Shown: positions 24,737 to 33,765 of the stretch, piece after piece
Layout of the letters: every line of letters starts with the position of its first letter
How positions within the stretch are numbered: position 1 is the stretch's first letter
NCBI GenBank assembly: GCA_937998355.1
Contig: CALLDI010000006.1
Location: forward strand, 1 to 59,798
Length of the DNA: 59,798 bases
Direction: 5' to 3'
Source of the DNA: an uncultured Eggerthella sp.
Lineage (GTDB): Bacteria; Actinomycetota; Coriobacteriia; Coriobacteriales; Eggerthellaceae
Notes under the pieces: model-generated
Database searches by the model: none
What the model was told of the DNA's origin: nothing
The model's input: only the letters and a program-made list of their open reading frames with translations
Translations under genes and position numbers: made by a program

Positions 24737-26665
24737 ATGACACCTGAAGCAACCCAAGCAGCGAAAACTGGACCGAAACCTGCGGTCATCCTGGTGGTCG
24801 CTGCCTTCGCTGCGTTCTTGGCGACCTTCAACGAGACCTTCTTGAACGTAGGCTTCGCCCCGATCATGGAAAGCCTGTCCGTCGATGTGAACACCGTCCA
24901 ATGGCTCGCCACCGCCTACATGCTGGGCGCGGCGGTCATGGTGCCGGTCTCGGCGTTCGCCTACCGCTCCTTCCCCACCCGCCAACTCTTCTGCGCCACC
25001 ACGGCGCTTCTGGTTATCGGCTCGGTGGTCGGCGGTCTCGCGCAAGACTTCACCGTGCTGCTGATCGGCCGCATCATCCAGGCGCTCGGCACGGGCATGC
25101 TCATCCCCATCGGCATGAACATCACGCTCGAGGTCGCACCGCGCGAGAAGCTGGGCACCTACATGGGCATCATGGGCGCCATGACCACGCTCGGCCCTTC
25201 GTCGAGCGTCATCTTGGCCGGCGTCATCTTGGCGTTCTTCGACTGGTCGATGCTGCTGTGGGTGTTCGCAGGGCTTTCGTTCATCTGCTTCCTGCTGGGC
25301 GCGATCATCCTGCGCGACATCGCGCACCTCACGCATCCGCGCCTCGACGCGCCCTCCGTTGCGCTCATCGCCATCGCGCTGATCGGCATCCTGTACGGCA
25401 TCTCGACCATCTTCAGCGGCAACATCGCGTTCGCCATCGGCTCGATGGTCGTGGGTGCGATCGTGCTGGTGCTCTTCATCAAGCGTCAGGGCACGCTTGC
25501 CGAGCCGCTCATCGACTTGCGTCCGCTGAAGATCCCGCCATTCGCCGTGGGTGTCGTGGTGAACATGCTCTCGCTCATCACCATCTTCGCGATGAACATC
25601 ATCGTCCCGACCTTCATGCAGTCCGCGCTCGGCACGCCACCGCTTGTCGCATCGCTGATCCTGTTCCCTGCGATCCTGTGCTCCTGCGTGGCATCCCCTC
25701 TCGCTGGTCGCATCTACGACAAGCGTGGTCCGGGGCTGCTGCTACCGCTTGGTTTCGCGTGCATCGCGGTGTTCTCCGTGCTCACCGCGCTCTTCATCGC
25801 GACCGCGAACCCCGTCCTGCTGGCTCTTATCTACATCCCGGTTATCTGCGGTTCTGCGCTCATCATCGGCCCGGTACAGAGCTACGCGCTCTCCAAGCTG
25901 GCACCTGAGATGAACCCGCACGGTGTCACCGTCATGTCCACTGGTTTCCAGATCGCGGGCTGCATCGGCTCGTCCGTGTTCGTCGGCGTTTACGCTGCGG
26001 TCGGCACCTCGCAGGCCATGGCTGGCGTTGGTGCGCTCCAGGCGCTCACCGATGGCATGGTGGCCGCGGGCGCGCTCGTGGGCATCGTCGCAGCGGTCGG
26101 TTTCTTCCTCGCGCTGTGGATCCGCAGCAACGCGAAGAAACCCGTCCAAGTGGCTACGCAACCTGCAGAAGCGCAGTGGGCTGGCGAGATGGCACCTGCG
26201 CTCGGTACGCTCGCTTCCATCATGAAGACCGACGTGTACACGCTGCCCGCCGATTCGACCGTGCTCGACGCGATGAAGATGTTCGCGCACTATGGCATCT
26301 CGGGCGTGCCCGTGGTCGACGATAAGCAAGAAGTGGTCGGCTTCATCTCCGACGGCGACGTGATGAGCGTGCTGGCGGATCAGGTTCCTGCGTTCAAGAG
26401 CGCCTGGTCGTTCATCGTCGAGCGTGGTAACGACGACTTCGATCACACGCTGCGCGAGACCATGCAGATGAACATCGGCGAGCTTGCGCGCAAGCGTGTC
26501 ATCAGCGTCAACATCGATGACGACCTCGGTGAAGTGACCCGCGTGCTCTCCGAGAACCACCTGAAGAAGGCACCGGTGCTCGAAGGCAACAAGATGGTGG
26601 GCATCATCAATCGCTCGAACATCACCAACTACGCGATCGAGCAGTATCTGGCCGAAACGAAATAG
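24737..26665 (+). CDS. DHA2-type MFS transporter fused to a CBS domain pair
   Basis: A 642-residue fusion. Residues 1 to about 480 form a major facilitator of the EmrB/QacA (DHA2, 14-helix) type, with FNETFLNVGFAPIMESL in helix 1 and VQWLATAYMLG, LLIGRIIQALGTGMLIP and the like following. These normally export drugs or metabolites with protons. From about 495 to the end is a Bateman module of two CBS motifs (MKTDVYTLPADSTVLDAMKM and ARKRVISVNIDDDLGEVTRV), which in other proteins bind adenine nucleotides. So transport may be gated by cellular energy state or a signalling nucleotide; this is inference. The start at 24737 follows GAGAGGA. Upstream open codons belong to the structured leader. Confidence 0.88.
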   Translation: MTPEATQAAKTGPKPAVILVVAAFAAFLATFNETFLNVGFAPIMESLSVDVNTVQWLATAYMLGAAVMVPVSAFAYRSFPTRQLFCATTALLVIGSVVGGLAQDFTVLLIGRIIQALGTGMLIPIGMNITLEVAPREKLGTYMGIMGAMTTLGPSSSVILAGVILAFFDWSMLLWVFAGLSFICFLLGAIILRDIAHLTHPRLDAPSVALIAIALIGILYGISTIFSGNIAFAIGSMVVGAIVLVLFIKRQGTLAEPLIDLRPLKIPPFAVGVVVNMLSLITIFAMNIIVPTFMQSALGTPPLVASLILFPAILCSCVASPLAGRIYDKRGPGLLLPLGFACIAVFSVLTALFIATANPVLLALIYIPVICGSALIIGPVQSYALSKLAPEMNPHGVTVMSTGFQIAGCIGSSVFVGVYAAVGTSQAMAGVGALQALTDGMVAAGALVGIVAAVGFFLALWIRSNAKKPVQVATQPAEAQWAGEMAPALGTLASIMKTDVYTLPADSTVLDAMKMFAHYGISGVPVVDDKQEVVGFISDGDVMSVLADQVPAFKSAWSFIVERGNDDFDHTLRETMQMNIGELARKRVISVNIDDDLGEVTRVLSENHLKKAPVLEGNKMVGIINRSNITNYAIEQYLAETK

Positions 26666-26695
26666 CGTCATACGCTCCAACAGCTCGGCAATCAA

Positions 26696-26734
26696 AACGA
26701 CCCGGACGTCCCCTGGATGCCCGGGTCGTTTTTT
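26696..26734 (+). terminator. terminator of the MFS-CBS gene
   Basis: A 10-bp stem AACGACCCGG / CCGGGTCGTT (26696-26705, 26721-26730) runs into six Ts on the plus strand, 31 bases after the stop. Confidence 0.9.
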
Positions 26735-26755
26735 CGCAGTTCGCGATAGCGACTT

Positions 26756-27748
26756 CTACTCGGCTGCGATGCCTTCCATGATCATGAAGCGCGTATTGGA
26801 TGCGAGCAGCAATTCGTCCCCTGGATAGATAGGAACATCGACCAGTCCCTCACCTTCTGTACGCTCGGAACGCGGCGCTTCGATGGTTCGCTCGCTATGG
26901 TCGCTGCCACTGATGAGCACAGTGCCGTACTTCGAGTCGAGTCCGCGCGCATACCATTGCCCGCCATCACGATGCAGGAACAGATGATGCCCTGAAACAT
27001 CAGCTTCCACATCGGTTATCGCGCCGTCCTCGAGCGAGAGCGATCCGATCTCCACCCCAGCAGAACTAGCGTCGACCCAATGAGGATCACCTGCAACATA
27101 TCCATCGACCACGCGGACTAAGATGAGAGAGGGAACAACGGTCGCGCTGCCGCTCTCTTGCGCCTGGCCGCCAGAACTGCGCCTAACGATCGCATCGGGC
27201 GTGATGAGAGGAGTCGCCATACCTGCCCCATGCACCGCTTTTGAGAATTTCAGAACTTGCGAAGCTGCCGCACGTACATCGGCCGTACAACCCGCCGTCA
27301 CGAGCAGCACCACCGCCATCTCCGCGCGCTCGCTTTCCGTGAAGCCACTTTCGTTCGCTAACCGATCGAGCACGTTCTGATAGAGCGAGACATCTTGATG
27401 GCATGCTGCGAGCGCGTCGACCATCCCCTGTCCGTGCTCCCCGCCCACCAGATCGAGGATCTGCGCACTAGAAAGCGCATTGCGCTTGTTCGTCTTCAAA
27501 CGAGCCACCACGCGCAATGCTGCAGAAGAAAATTCCGCGAAATAACGATCGTGAATGCTCCCCACTGGCGCGTTCACGATATAGCGAGACAGCCAAGCAC
27601 GGTCGTTCACACGACTGACCGGACTCACGCCGTCAGAAAGCGGATTGCCCGAAAGTATGAGCGTCGCAAGTTCCTTATAGCTGATCTTCCCATAGCGCTT
27701 CATCATATCGAAGAGCGCAGCGCAAGGCGTTTTGATCTCTTTCGTCAC
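26756..27748 (-). CDS. FHA-domain-like protein linked to the Ser/Thr kinase
   Basis: A 330-residue protein that starts with GTG after GAGGGA. The C-terminal about 90 residues read like a forkhead-associated (FHA) phosphothreonine-binding domain: VSGHHLFLHRDGGQWYARGLDSKYGTVLISG, then VPIYPGDELLLASNTRFMI. They match the usual SR-H-x-W--DL-S-NGT-x-ING and I--GD-I-L order, although the canonical N-G-T is Y-G-T. The N-terminal about 200 residues are helical and I do not recognise them. It lies 50 bases after the kinase gene on the same strand. FHA proteins commonly read the phosphorylation made by a neighbouring kinase, so it is likely a partner or substrate. Confidence 0.7.
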   Translation of the reverse strand: MTKEIKTPCAALFDMMKRYGKISYKELATLILSGNPLSDGVSPVSRVNDRAWLSRYIVNAPVGSIHDRYFAEFSSAALRVVARLKTNKRNALSSAQILDLVGGEHGQGMVDALAACHQDVSLYQNVLDRLANESGFTESERAEMAVVLLVTAGCTADVRAAASQVLKFSKAVHGAGMATPLITPDAIVRRSSGGQAQESGSATVVPSLILVRVVDGYVAGDPHWVDASSAGVEIGSLSLEDGAITDVEADVSGHHLFLHRDGGQWYARGLDSKYGTVLISGSDHSERTIEAPRSERTEGEGLVDVPIYPGDELLLASNTRFMIMEGIAAE

Positions 27749-27798
27749 GGTCGTCTTCCCTCTTCCTCAACGGGTCCTTCGTATCTCAACTTCGACCC

Positions 27799-29502
27799 TT
27801 ATGTATGAGTCGTCGCATCTTCATCAGCGATTCCTTGCTCGTTCGCACCAGGAAGCGCGCGGTAGCTCCGCCGAACTCGAGCGGAGGCGCTCGGAAACAC
27901 CAGGTCGAGCACGAACGGGCACCACGACATCACCGAACACGCGAACGTAGCATTCACGAAAAGCTGTTTGAATGGGTATGGGTCGAAAGACCCTGCTGAT
28001 ATCACACAGCCCACGCAAAGAGCACCAACCAGAACGCCCGCGCTACCGCGAACGAATCCTGCGCGATCTCCTTTATGCTTCCATCGTGCGAGCAGACCGA
28101 AGATCAGCGGGAATAGCAGCGCAGCAACGAGCGTCTCTACGTTGAATCCTTCTAAAGCAAAAGTCCCCCAATCGACCTTCAACTCATTCATGCCCGAAAG
28201 GATGCCCGTGATAGCGATGATGGCCGCCAACAGCCCGAATGAAAGACTCTTGCCTACAACGCGGATCGCATTACGTGCATGAAGCGAGAAACGATCGATG
28301 CCTTTGTAGATGAACGGCGCGTCGCAAGAATCGAGTTCCTCGCCCCGAATCGCATGCCCGAGGTTATCCACATACGATGCGCAGTAAGAATCGAGCGAAT
28401 CGCGCATTTGAGCAGCAGAAGGACGTTTCGCGGGATCAGGATCGAGTCCGCAGCGAAGCAGCTCCATCAACATCTCGTCCACCTGCACGAGCGCGAGCAT
28501 GACCTCTTCGCTCGTCGGCGCTGGAGCCAACCCTGAAGAGGCGCGGTTCACCGCGACCGCCACCTCCGGCTCACGCAGAAGCGTTGCTGCGATTTCGGCT
28601 TCAGAAGCGTGAACTGTCGTGATCGAACCAACATCGCTACCACACAGCAGATCCATAAGGATGCGCGCTGCAGCATACACATCAACAGCTGGCGTGCATG
28701 CAGGCTTCTTCCGCACGGTCCCTCGTGCAGATCGTTCCCGTGCATCCCCAACGCCTTCATCAGCTCGAAGTTCAGGTGCTGCGAATTGCGGCGTTGCAGG
28801 AATAGGCTCATCAAGAAGTGCATCATTGCGGGTCTTTTCGCCTTGCTCTTGCGATGAACCATCGGCGAAACGAGCCGAACCCATGTCGATCAAGCGCAGA
28901 TCGAACGACCCTTGTCGCACCTGATCTTCGAAAGACTGGTGCACTGTGCAGATGAGCACATTCCTAAAAGACAGATCACCATGAATCAGGTCGCCCTCTA
29001 ACACGTTCGTTCGTGCGAGCACATTGAACAGATCGCGCCCCAGGCGCGCTACCGTGAGAGGAGAGAGTCTTCCGTCGTCGTCGATCACAAAACGCGCAGC
29101 GAACCGAGAAAGATCCTCGCCTTCTACCCACTCCATCACGAGCACTGGATGACCGTCCATCAACGCTTTCCCATAGAGCGCTGGAAAACCTTTTATCTCC
29201 GAGACCCTACGATGCACCTCATATTCTCGATCGAGCGAAACATCATAAAGCTTGAGCGCAAACTGTTCACCAAAAGCATTTGTCGCATGAAACACCTTCC
29301 CCGTACTGCCTTCGCGCATGCGGTCCTCATCTACGAAGAGCGTCGCCATCCTTCGCAAGTAGGGATCATACTCTTTATCGGACAGCGTGAAGGGTGATGC
29401 GAAATCATGCAAGCGAACGACACGCAAGGAAGACGTGTCAGTGCCGTGCACAAAGTCAGCTTCTGGCTCTACGAAGAGCTCGATGATCGTTTCTTCGCCC
29501 AT
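27799..29502 (-). CDS. membrane-anchored Ser/Thr protein kinase
   Basis: A 567-residue protein with a eukaryotic-like kinase domain. Features are a nucleotide loop REGSTGKVF (63-71), the Lys of FALKLYD (84), the catalytic loop HGDLSFRNVLI (near 172) and the metal-binding Asp in LIDMGSARF (near 204, DMG in place of DFG). The APE region is QFAAPELRA. An acidic and Arg-rich insert follows the DMG motif. The C-terminal about 150 residues have four hydrophobic segments (for example FGLLAAIIAITGILSG). The kinase is therefore held in the membrane by a C-terminal bundle and has no PASTA or large external sensor domain. It is followed by the FHA protein and preceded by an exported protein gene 14 bases away, so all three form an operon. 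Confidence 0.85.
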   Translation of the reverse strand: MGEETIIELFVEPEADFVHGTDTSSLRVVRLHDFASPFTLSDKEYDPYLRRMATLFVDEDRMREGSTGKVFHATNAFGEQFALKLYDVSLDREYEVHRRVSEIKGFPALYGKALMDGHPVLVMEWVEGEDLSRFAARFVIDDDGRLSPLTVARLGRDLFNVLARTNVLEGDLIHGDLSFRNVLICTVHQSFEDQVRQGSFDLRLIDMGSARFADGSSQEQGEKTRNDALLDEPIPATPQFAAPELRADEGVGDARERSARGTVRKKPACTPAVDVYAAARILMDLLCGSDVGSITTVHASEAEIAATLLREPEVAVAVNRASSGLAPAPTSEEVMLALVQVDEMLMELLRCGLDPDPAKRPSAAQMRDSLDSYCASYVDNLGHAIRGEELDSCDAPFIYKGIDRFSLHARNAIRVVGKSLSFGLLAAIIAITGILSGMNELKVDWGTFALEGFNVETLVAALLFPLIFGLLARWKHKGDRAGFVRGSAGVLVGALCVGCVISAGSFDPYPFKQLFVNATFACSVMSWCPFVLDLVFPSASARVRRSYRALPGANEQGIADEDATTHT

Positions 29503-29516
29503 AAATCAAGTCTCGA

Positions 29517-30437
29517 TCAGAGTTTAATCTGAGAGTAGTTTTGTCGAAATTCGGTCATCGCATCGACGCCATGATCAGCATAGTACTTGATCCATTTACG
29601 TACTTCGGTCGCATATCCCCCATTGATCTGCCTCAACATCGATGTCGCATTGACGAGATCGTGGTAGGTCATTGTGAGCTTATCGTACGTTTCTCGCCAC
29701 TTAGAGCCTTCTGAAATGAGTTCACCATTGTAATAGCAATCGTAGCTCGCGACCCTTCTGCCATCGAGTTGCTTGATATACGTCTCAACGTTTATCGGAT
29801 AAGGCTCAATGTACTCATCTCCAGCTTCCAATGATGTATAGATGTAGTTGTAGATCTCGGCCAGATACTCATAGTCAGCTATCATCATGTCGCGATACTT
29901 CACCAGGTGAGCATGAAACGCCGCTTCAGCCTCCTCGCTGAAAGCCGGGGCCTCAGCCGCTGCCTGGATCGAGGATCCTTGCGATTGGCCCGAATCGCTC
30001 GATTGATCAGAGCCTTGAGATTGGTTGGAGCTTTGCTGAGATGAAGATGCGTTTTTGATCGTGTCGTTCTCTAGGGCAGTCGATGTATCGATCACCTGAG
30101 AAGAAACCTTATCAAGAACAGGCGTCATGGCGGCAAAAGAAAGCGATGCCAGGCTCGGAGTGGCAGTAAGGGAGTCGGCCCCCTGAAGACCTGCACCACC
30201 GGTGGTTCCCTGAAGTTCTACAGCATCGGCTTCGCCCGAAGCATCACTATCCGCGAAGCTTATATCGCCAAAAAGAGCACCGCTAAAGAAAGGGCGATCA
30301 TCGTCACCCACAAAAACACCAGGAAGCGCAGTCGCATAGACCGTTGCGCCAACCAGCACCAAAACGAAAGACCCAGTAGCAAGCGAAAGAAGTAGTCGCG
30401 AGGAACGAAAACGTTTCGGTGTCTTCATCTTCTTCAT
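29517..30437 (-). CDS. signal-anchored exported protein of unknown function
   Basis: A 306-residue protein. A basic start (MKKMKTPKRFRSSR) and a hydrophobic segment at about 15-36 make a signal peptide or membrane anchor. Next is an acidic/Gly stretch, then a Ser/Gln-rich linker (SSSQQSSNQSQGSDQSSDSG), then a C-terminal about 150-residue helical part rich in Tyr and acidic residues. I recognise no family. Its codon use and AT content differ from the housekeeping genes around. It is the first gene of the unit with the kinase and FHA genes, only 14 bases upstream of the kinase, which suggests an extracytoplasmic partner of the kinase. The 343-bp leader in front of it contains the alternative-folding element at 30501-30665. 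Confidence 0.6.
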   Translation of the reverse strand: MKKMKTPKRFRSSRLLLSLATGSFVLVLVGATVYATALPGVFVGDDDRPFFSGALFGDISFADSDASGEADAVELQGTTGGAGLQGADSLTATPSLASLSFAAMTPVLDKVSSQVIDTSTALENDTIKNASSSQQSSNQSQGSDQSSDSGQSQGSSIQAAAEAPAFSEEAEAAFHAHLVKYRDMMIADYEYLAEIYNYIYTSLEAGDEYIEPYPINVETYIKQLDGRRVASYDCYYNGELISEGSKWRETYDKLTMTYHDLVNATSMLRQINGGYATEVRKWIKYYADHGVDAMTEFRQNYSQIKL

Positions 30438-30780
30438 CAGGATTCGGTTCTTTCTGGCCCTTGTTCGTCTTGTTGCTCAACAAAATGAACGATCCATCAC
30501 GTATGATCGCGAAGCACCACAGTTAAAAGGGCGTTCGCGCAGTTACCACACTGTCTGGGGATCATACACAAGCAGAACCAACCAAGAAAGCAAACGCCCT
30601 CATAGCCGTTGGTTGTTCTCGTATATGATCGTTCGTCATCCGATCGCTCGGCTTGACAGTGTGGTGAAATTGATTTTAACAAATGAAACCACTTTATGAA
30701 CAGGCAACTTGCGCAAAAGCTAAAAGAACAATGGAACCCATCTCTCCTTTTGCTGCCTTCCTCGATGAATGACGAAAGCA
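30438..30780. other. intergenic region upstream of the kinase operon
   Basis: This 343-bp gap holds the nested inverted-repeat element (30501-30665) and otherwise AT-rich sequence. An open frame of 120 codons crosses it (30497-30859, minus). It lacks a ribosome-binding site, overlaps the neighbouring gene and is Cys/His-rich, so I do not call it a gene. Confidence 0.5.
30501..30665 (-). promoter_or_regulatory. leader with mutually exclusive hairpins before the kinase operon
   Basis: Three nested complementary pairs form one long hairpin: ACCACACTGTC (30545-30555) with 30655-30665; GATCATA with TATGATC (30624-30630); and GAACCAACCAA (30575-30585) with TTGGTTGTTC (30609-30618). A competing stem pairs AGGGCGTTCGC (30528-30538) with GCAAACGCCCT (30590-30600), 10 of 11 complementary, and is followed on the minus strand by TTTT. 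GATCATAC can also pair with GTATGATC at 30501-30508. This is the arrangement of an attenuator or riboswitch; it could also be a hairpin-type mobile repeat. Confidence 0.5.
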
Positions 30781-31722
30781 TCATGCACTTGTTACGAGCT
30801 TCGTCACATATCCATTGTCGACCGTGATACTCAATGAGACGAAGGAGTTCGGGAAGCATTTCAAGAATTGCGATCTTGTCTCCGGAATGAAATCTTCTTC
30901 GATGCCTCCGTAGACCGTATTAGAAGTAAGTACGAAATGCCATTCCTGTCCATTAGCTCGACCAGAATAACCCATGCTTCCTATCTTTTGCAGATTCCCT
31001 GTTACGATCAGCTTGTCGCCATCCACTGATGCAGAAATAGAATACTGACCTGGTGAACCAATACCTGTTCCCCCAAAATCTCCTGACACCTTAGTGCGCC
31101 ATGCTTCAAGCTCCTCAACCCTAACTTGTTCTAGAGCAGTAGTTCGACTTGCTTCGATCAAAGATACATATTCGTCAATCGAATCGCTTTCGACATCATA
31201 TTCCTTCATCCATGCGCGTACAGCCTCGATCTCAGCATCGGTCACATTCTCTGGCTTGATCGAAGTGAGAGAGATCGCCGGAAGAGCATAATCACTAGAC
31301 CCGTCTTGAGGAGCATCGATCGCTCTGCCATTCAAAGAGATCCTCCCCTCCTCGATCAGCAAATGAAAAGGGTCGTTAGGAACAGAATAGATATTCCCTT
31401 CAACGCTCACGGGCGATCCTACGACCGTGATATCGTATTCACCCCTCAACAGCATGACCGAATCTTCTTCTTCGCTAATGATCGCATTTTCAGAAACAGG
31501 CTCACCGTCAAGGTCGGTCCCCTCGATCCTTATCGGTACGCCTGATCCTATTAAAGGATCGTGCTCTGGCGCTTCAAAAGAGAAGGACAACGAAAGAGGA
31601 GTGTGGGCTTTCTTTTCATGCTCAGCTTGAAGAAAGAGAACTAACCCACATGCGATCAATGCAGCTGCAACGACACAACCGATAACAACCGCAATGATCT
31701 TCTGATTTTTTCTACCTTTCAT
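30781..31722 (-). CDS. membrane-anchored exported protein of unknown function
   Basis: A 313-residue protein. The start at 31722 follows GGGA; a longer open frame upstream runs through a hairpin and is dropped. The N-terminus is KGRKNQKIIAVVIG followed by a hydrophobic helix to about residue 32, an anchor or uncleaved signal. The rest has short beta-type stretches, including SVMLLRGEYDITVVGSPVSVEGNIY, and a helical middle (DAEIEAVRAWMKEYDVESDSI). It ends with a strand-rich part (SISASVDGDKLIVTGNLQKIG). I recognise no family. It lies between the LRR/choline-binding protein and the kinase operon, on the same strand as both, within the AT-richer block. Confidence 0.65.
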   Translation of the reverse strand: MKGRKNQKIIAVVIGCVVAAALIACGLVLFLQAEHEKKAHTPLSLSFSFEAPEHDPLIGSGVPIRIEGTDLDGEPVSENAIISEEEDSVMLLRGEYDITVVGSPVSVEGNIYSVPNDPFHLLIEEGRISLNGRAIDAPQDGSSDYALPAISLTSIKPENVTDAEIEAVRAWMKEYDVESDSIDEYVSLIEASRTTALEQVRVEELEAWRTKVSGDFGGTGIGSPGQYSISASVDGDKLIVTGNLQKIGSMGYSGRANGQEWHFVLTSNTVYGGIEEDFIPETRSQFLKCFPNSFVSLSITVDNGYVTKLVTSA

Positions 31723-31741
31723 AAGATTCCCTTTCAAAAGC

Positions 31742-31773
31742 AGACCGCAAAAGCATGAATGCTTTTGCGGTCT
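31742..31773 (-). terminator. hairpin after the LRR surface-protein gene
   Basis: A perfect 14-bp stem (AGACCGCAAAAGCA / TGCTTTTGCGGTCT) with a TGAA loop lies 45 bases past the gene's stop. Only a short T-rich stretch (CTTTTG) follows on the minus strand, so read-through to the next gene is possible. Confidence 0.65.
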
Positions 31774-31817
31774 TCTCGGTCGCACATCATTCAGTGGCGA
31801 AATGACTCCGCAAAACC

Positions 31818-33671
31818 TTAGACGTTCTTCACCCAAGCCCCGGTTTCACCAACATAGTACCTATTGCCATCAACCCAAGCCTCGGTAGCCATGACACCAT
31901 CCGCGCCGACCCAATATTTCCCAGAGATCCAAGCGTTGGTTTTCAATACACCTCCAGCAGTGTAGTAATACCAGTCAGAATCATCCTTGATCCAACCAGT
32001 ACGCAACGCACCAGATGCATTGAAGAAATAAGGCTTGTTAGATATGAGTTGCTTGCCGCTCTGCATGACGCCATCAGAGTCGAGATAATACCAAGTTCTA
32101 CCCTTCTTGAGCCAACCTGTCTTCATCGCACCAGATGCATTGAAGTAATACCACTCCCCATCGATCTTCGACCAGCCTTTTGCCATTGCACCAGAAGACT
32201 TCAAATAGTAGGTCTTACCTGCATCGTCGAGCCAACCTGTTTGCATGATGCCCTCTGCATTCATGTAATACCAAGTATTCTTTACCTTTTGCCAGCCTGT
32301 AGTCATAGCTCCTGATGCATTGTAGTAGTACCAGTTTCCTCCTTCACGATTCCAGCCCGTCACCATTGCGCCAGAATCTTTGAGGAAATAGGTCTTTCCA
32401 TCGATTTCGAGCTTCCCTGTTAACATGCAACCCAAAACAGTATCCTCGGGATTGAGGTAATACCACTTACCGCTTATCTTCTTCCAACCCGTCTGAAGAG
32501 CCCCAGAAGAAGCGAAATGGAACCATTCTCCGTCGATCTTCTGCCAACCTGTCTTCATCCAACCGTTCGTGTCGAAATAGTAGGTCGCTTTACCGAGCTT
32601 CATCCAGCCTTTTGCATAATTGCCATTTCCGTAGTTGTACCACCAGCCTTTGGAACCTTTAGCCCAACGGCCCTTTCCGTTTTGGGGAAGAACTTGGCCC
32701 TCTCTATCATCTTGCGCTATCCAAGATTCAAGAGCAGCAGTGTTGTTAATATAGTTATTCGCGCAATACAAAGACCAGAGCTGCTTGTTCTTACTGATAT
32801 CCAATGAAGCAAGCTTATTACCAGCGCAATTCAACATAAACAGATCTTTGCAATTCGAAATATTGAGCGAAGTTAGTTTGTTATCCGTACAAAATAGGTC
32901 AGCCAAAGCCCTACATGCAGACACATCGAGAGATGTGAGCTCGTTGTCTTGGCAGTCAAGATGTTCGAGCTTCGTACATCTTGAAACATTTAGAGTCGAA
33001 AGATGATTACCCATGCAATCGAGGATCCCAAGCTCAGCGTTGCTTGAAAGATCAAGTTTAGATAACTGATTGTAAGCACATCCAAGCTGTATAAGCTTCT
33101 TGCATGCCGAAACATCCAACTTTGCCAAGCGGTTATCTGAGCACCAGAGCAATTCGAGATTTGAGCAGCCACTAACGCTCAACGACGAAATCTTGTTGCC
33201 ATTACATGACAGATGAACCAACTTTGTACAATTCGACGCATTCAAAGAAATGAGATCGTTATCGTCGCAATCAAGTCTAGTGAGTTGACGACAGTTGGAA
33301 AGATCGAGCGATTCTATCTTCCCGAGATCGTTGCCAGTTGCATGAGGCGTATTGTTGCTAATATTGATCTCGGTTATGCTCTTTCCGTCAATCGATGCAG
33401 GAACTTTAGCAACCGTCTTCGTTGAGCTTGTTATTCCCGTGATTCGCAATAGACCCGATTCGGTCTCTTCATACGTGTAATTCACGCCATCAACCGATGA
33501 AGCTGCCGCATGAGCAAATTGAATAGGCGTCACCACAAGAAGAAGAGCGAACAAAAAAGAAGCGAGCAGAAATTTTGTCTTACTAGACCAAATTTTGCGC
33601 ACTGGATCAAGGTGCGATTCTCTGAGCTCAACCCCTCCTCGGTGAATCAACGAGTTGTCATATGTCATCAT
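31818..33671 (-). CDS. secreted LRR protein with C-terminal choline-binding-type repeats
   Basis: A 617-residue surface protein. The start at 33671 has AAAGGGG just upstream. A signal peptide (KFLLASFLFALLLVV..AHAAA) ends near residue 57. Residues about 100-300 hold about nine leucine-rich repeats of 21-23 residues of the form LxxLxCxxNxLxxLDVSxC, each with a conserved Cys in the strand position. From about 320 to the end come tandem GW-type cell-wall repeats (WYYxxxSGAMxTGWxK) of the choline-binding class, which anchor proteins to wall teichoic acids. Sequence composition is clearly AT-richer than its flanks. It is probably an adhesin or wall-associated binding protein. Two strong hairpins lie in its 5' region. 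Confidence 0.88.
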   Translation of the reverse strand: MMTYDNSLIHRGGVELRESHLDPVRKIWSSKTKFLLASFLFALLLVVTPIQFAHAAASSVDGVNYTYEETESGLLRITGITSSTKTVAKVPASIDGKSITEINISNNTPHATGNDLGKIESLDLSNCRQLTRLDCDDNDLISLNASNCTKLVHLSCNGNKISSLSVSGCSNLELLWCSDNRLAKLDVSACKKLIQLGCAYNQLSKLDLSSNAELGILDCMGNHLSTLNVSRCTKLEHLDCQDNELTSLDVSACRALADLFCTDNKLTSLNISNCKDLFMLNCAGNKLASLDISKNKQLWSLYCANNYINNTAALESWIAQDDREGQVLPQNGKGRWAKGSKGWWYNYGNGNYAKGWMKLGKATYYFDTNGWMKTGWQKIDGEWFHFASSGALQTGWKKISGKWYYLNPEDTVLGCMLTGKLEIDGKTYFLKDSGAMVTGWNREGGNWYYYNASGAMTTGWQKVKNTWYYMNAEGIMQTGWLDDAGKTYYLKSSGAMAKGWSKIDGEWYYFNASGAMKTGWLKKGRTWYYLDSDGVMQSGKQLISNKPYFFNASGALRTGWIKDDSDWYYYTAGGVLKTNAWISGKYWVGADGVMATEAWVDGNRYYVGETGAWVKNV

Positions 33672-33765
33672 TACCCCTTTCTCAACTGAGACCACAGACT
33701 CTTAAACGCTTCATTGTGAAATCCTTCATATGCGCTCGATCCAAGATCGAGTAAACATGAATCTT

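Noticed and set aside
24590..25336. A 248-codon minus-strand frame opposite the MFS gene start
   Set aside because: It is a low-complexity Asp/Arg/His shadow frame and would conflict with the well-supported MFS-CBS gene and its leader.
30497..30859. A 120-codon minus-strand frame over the kinase-operon leader
   Set aside because: It lacks a ribosome-binding site, overlaps the start of the next gene's 3' end and its sequence is explained by the inverted-repeat structure.
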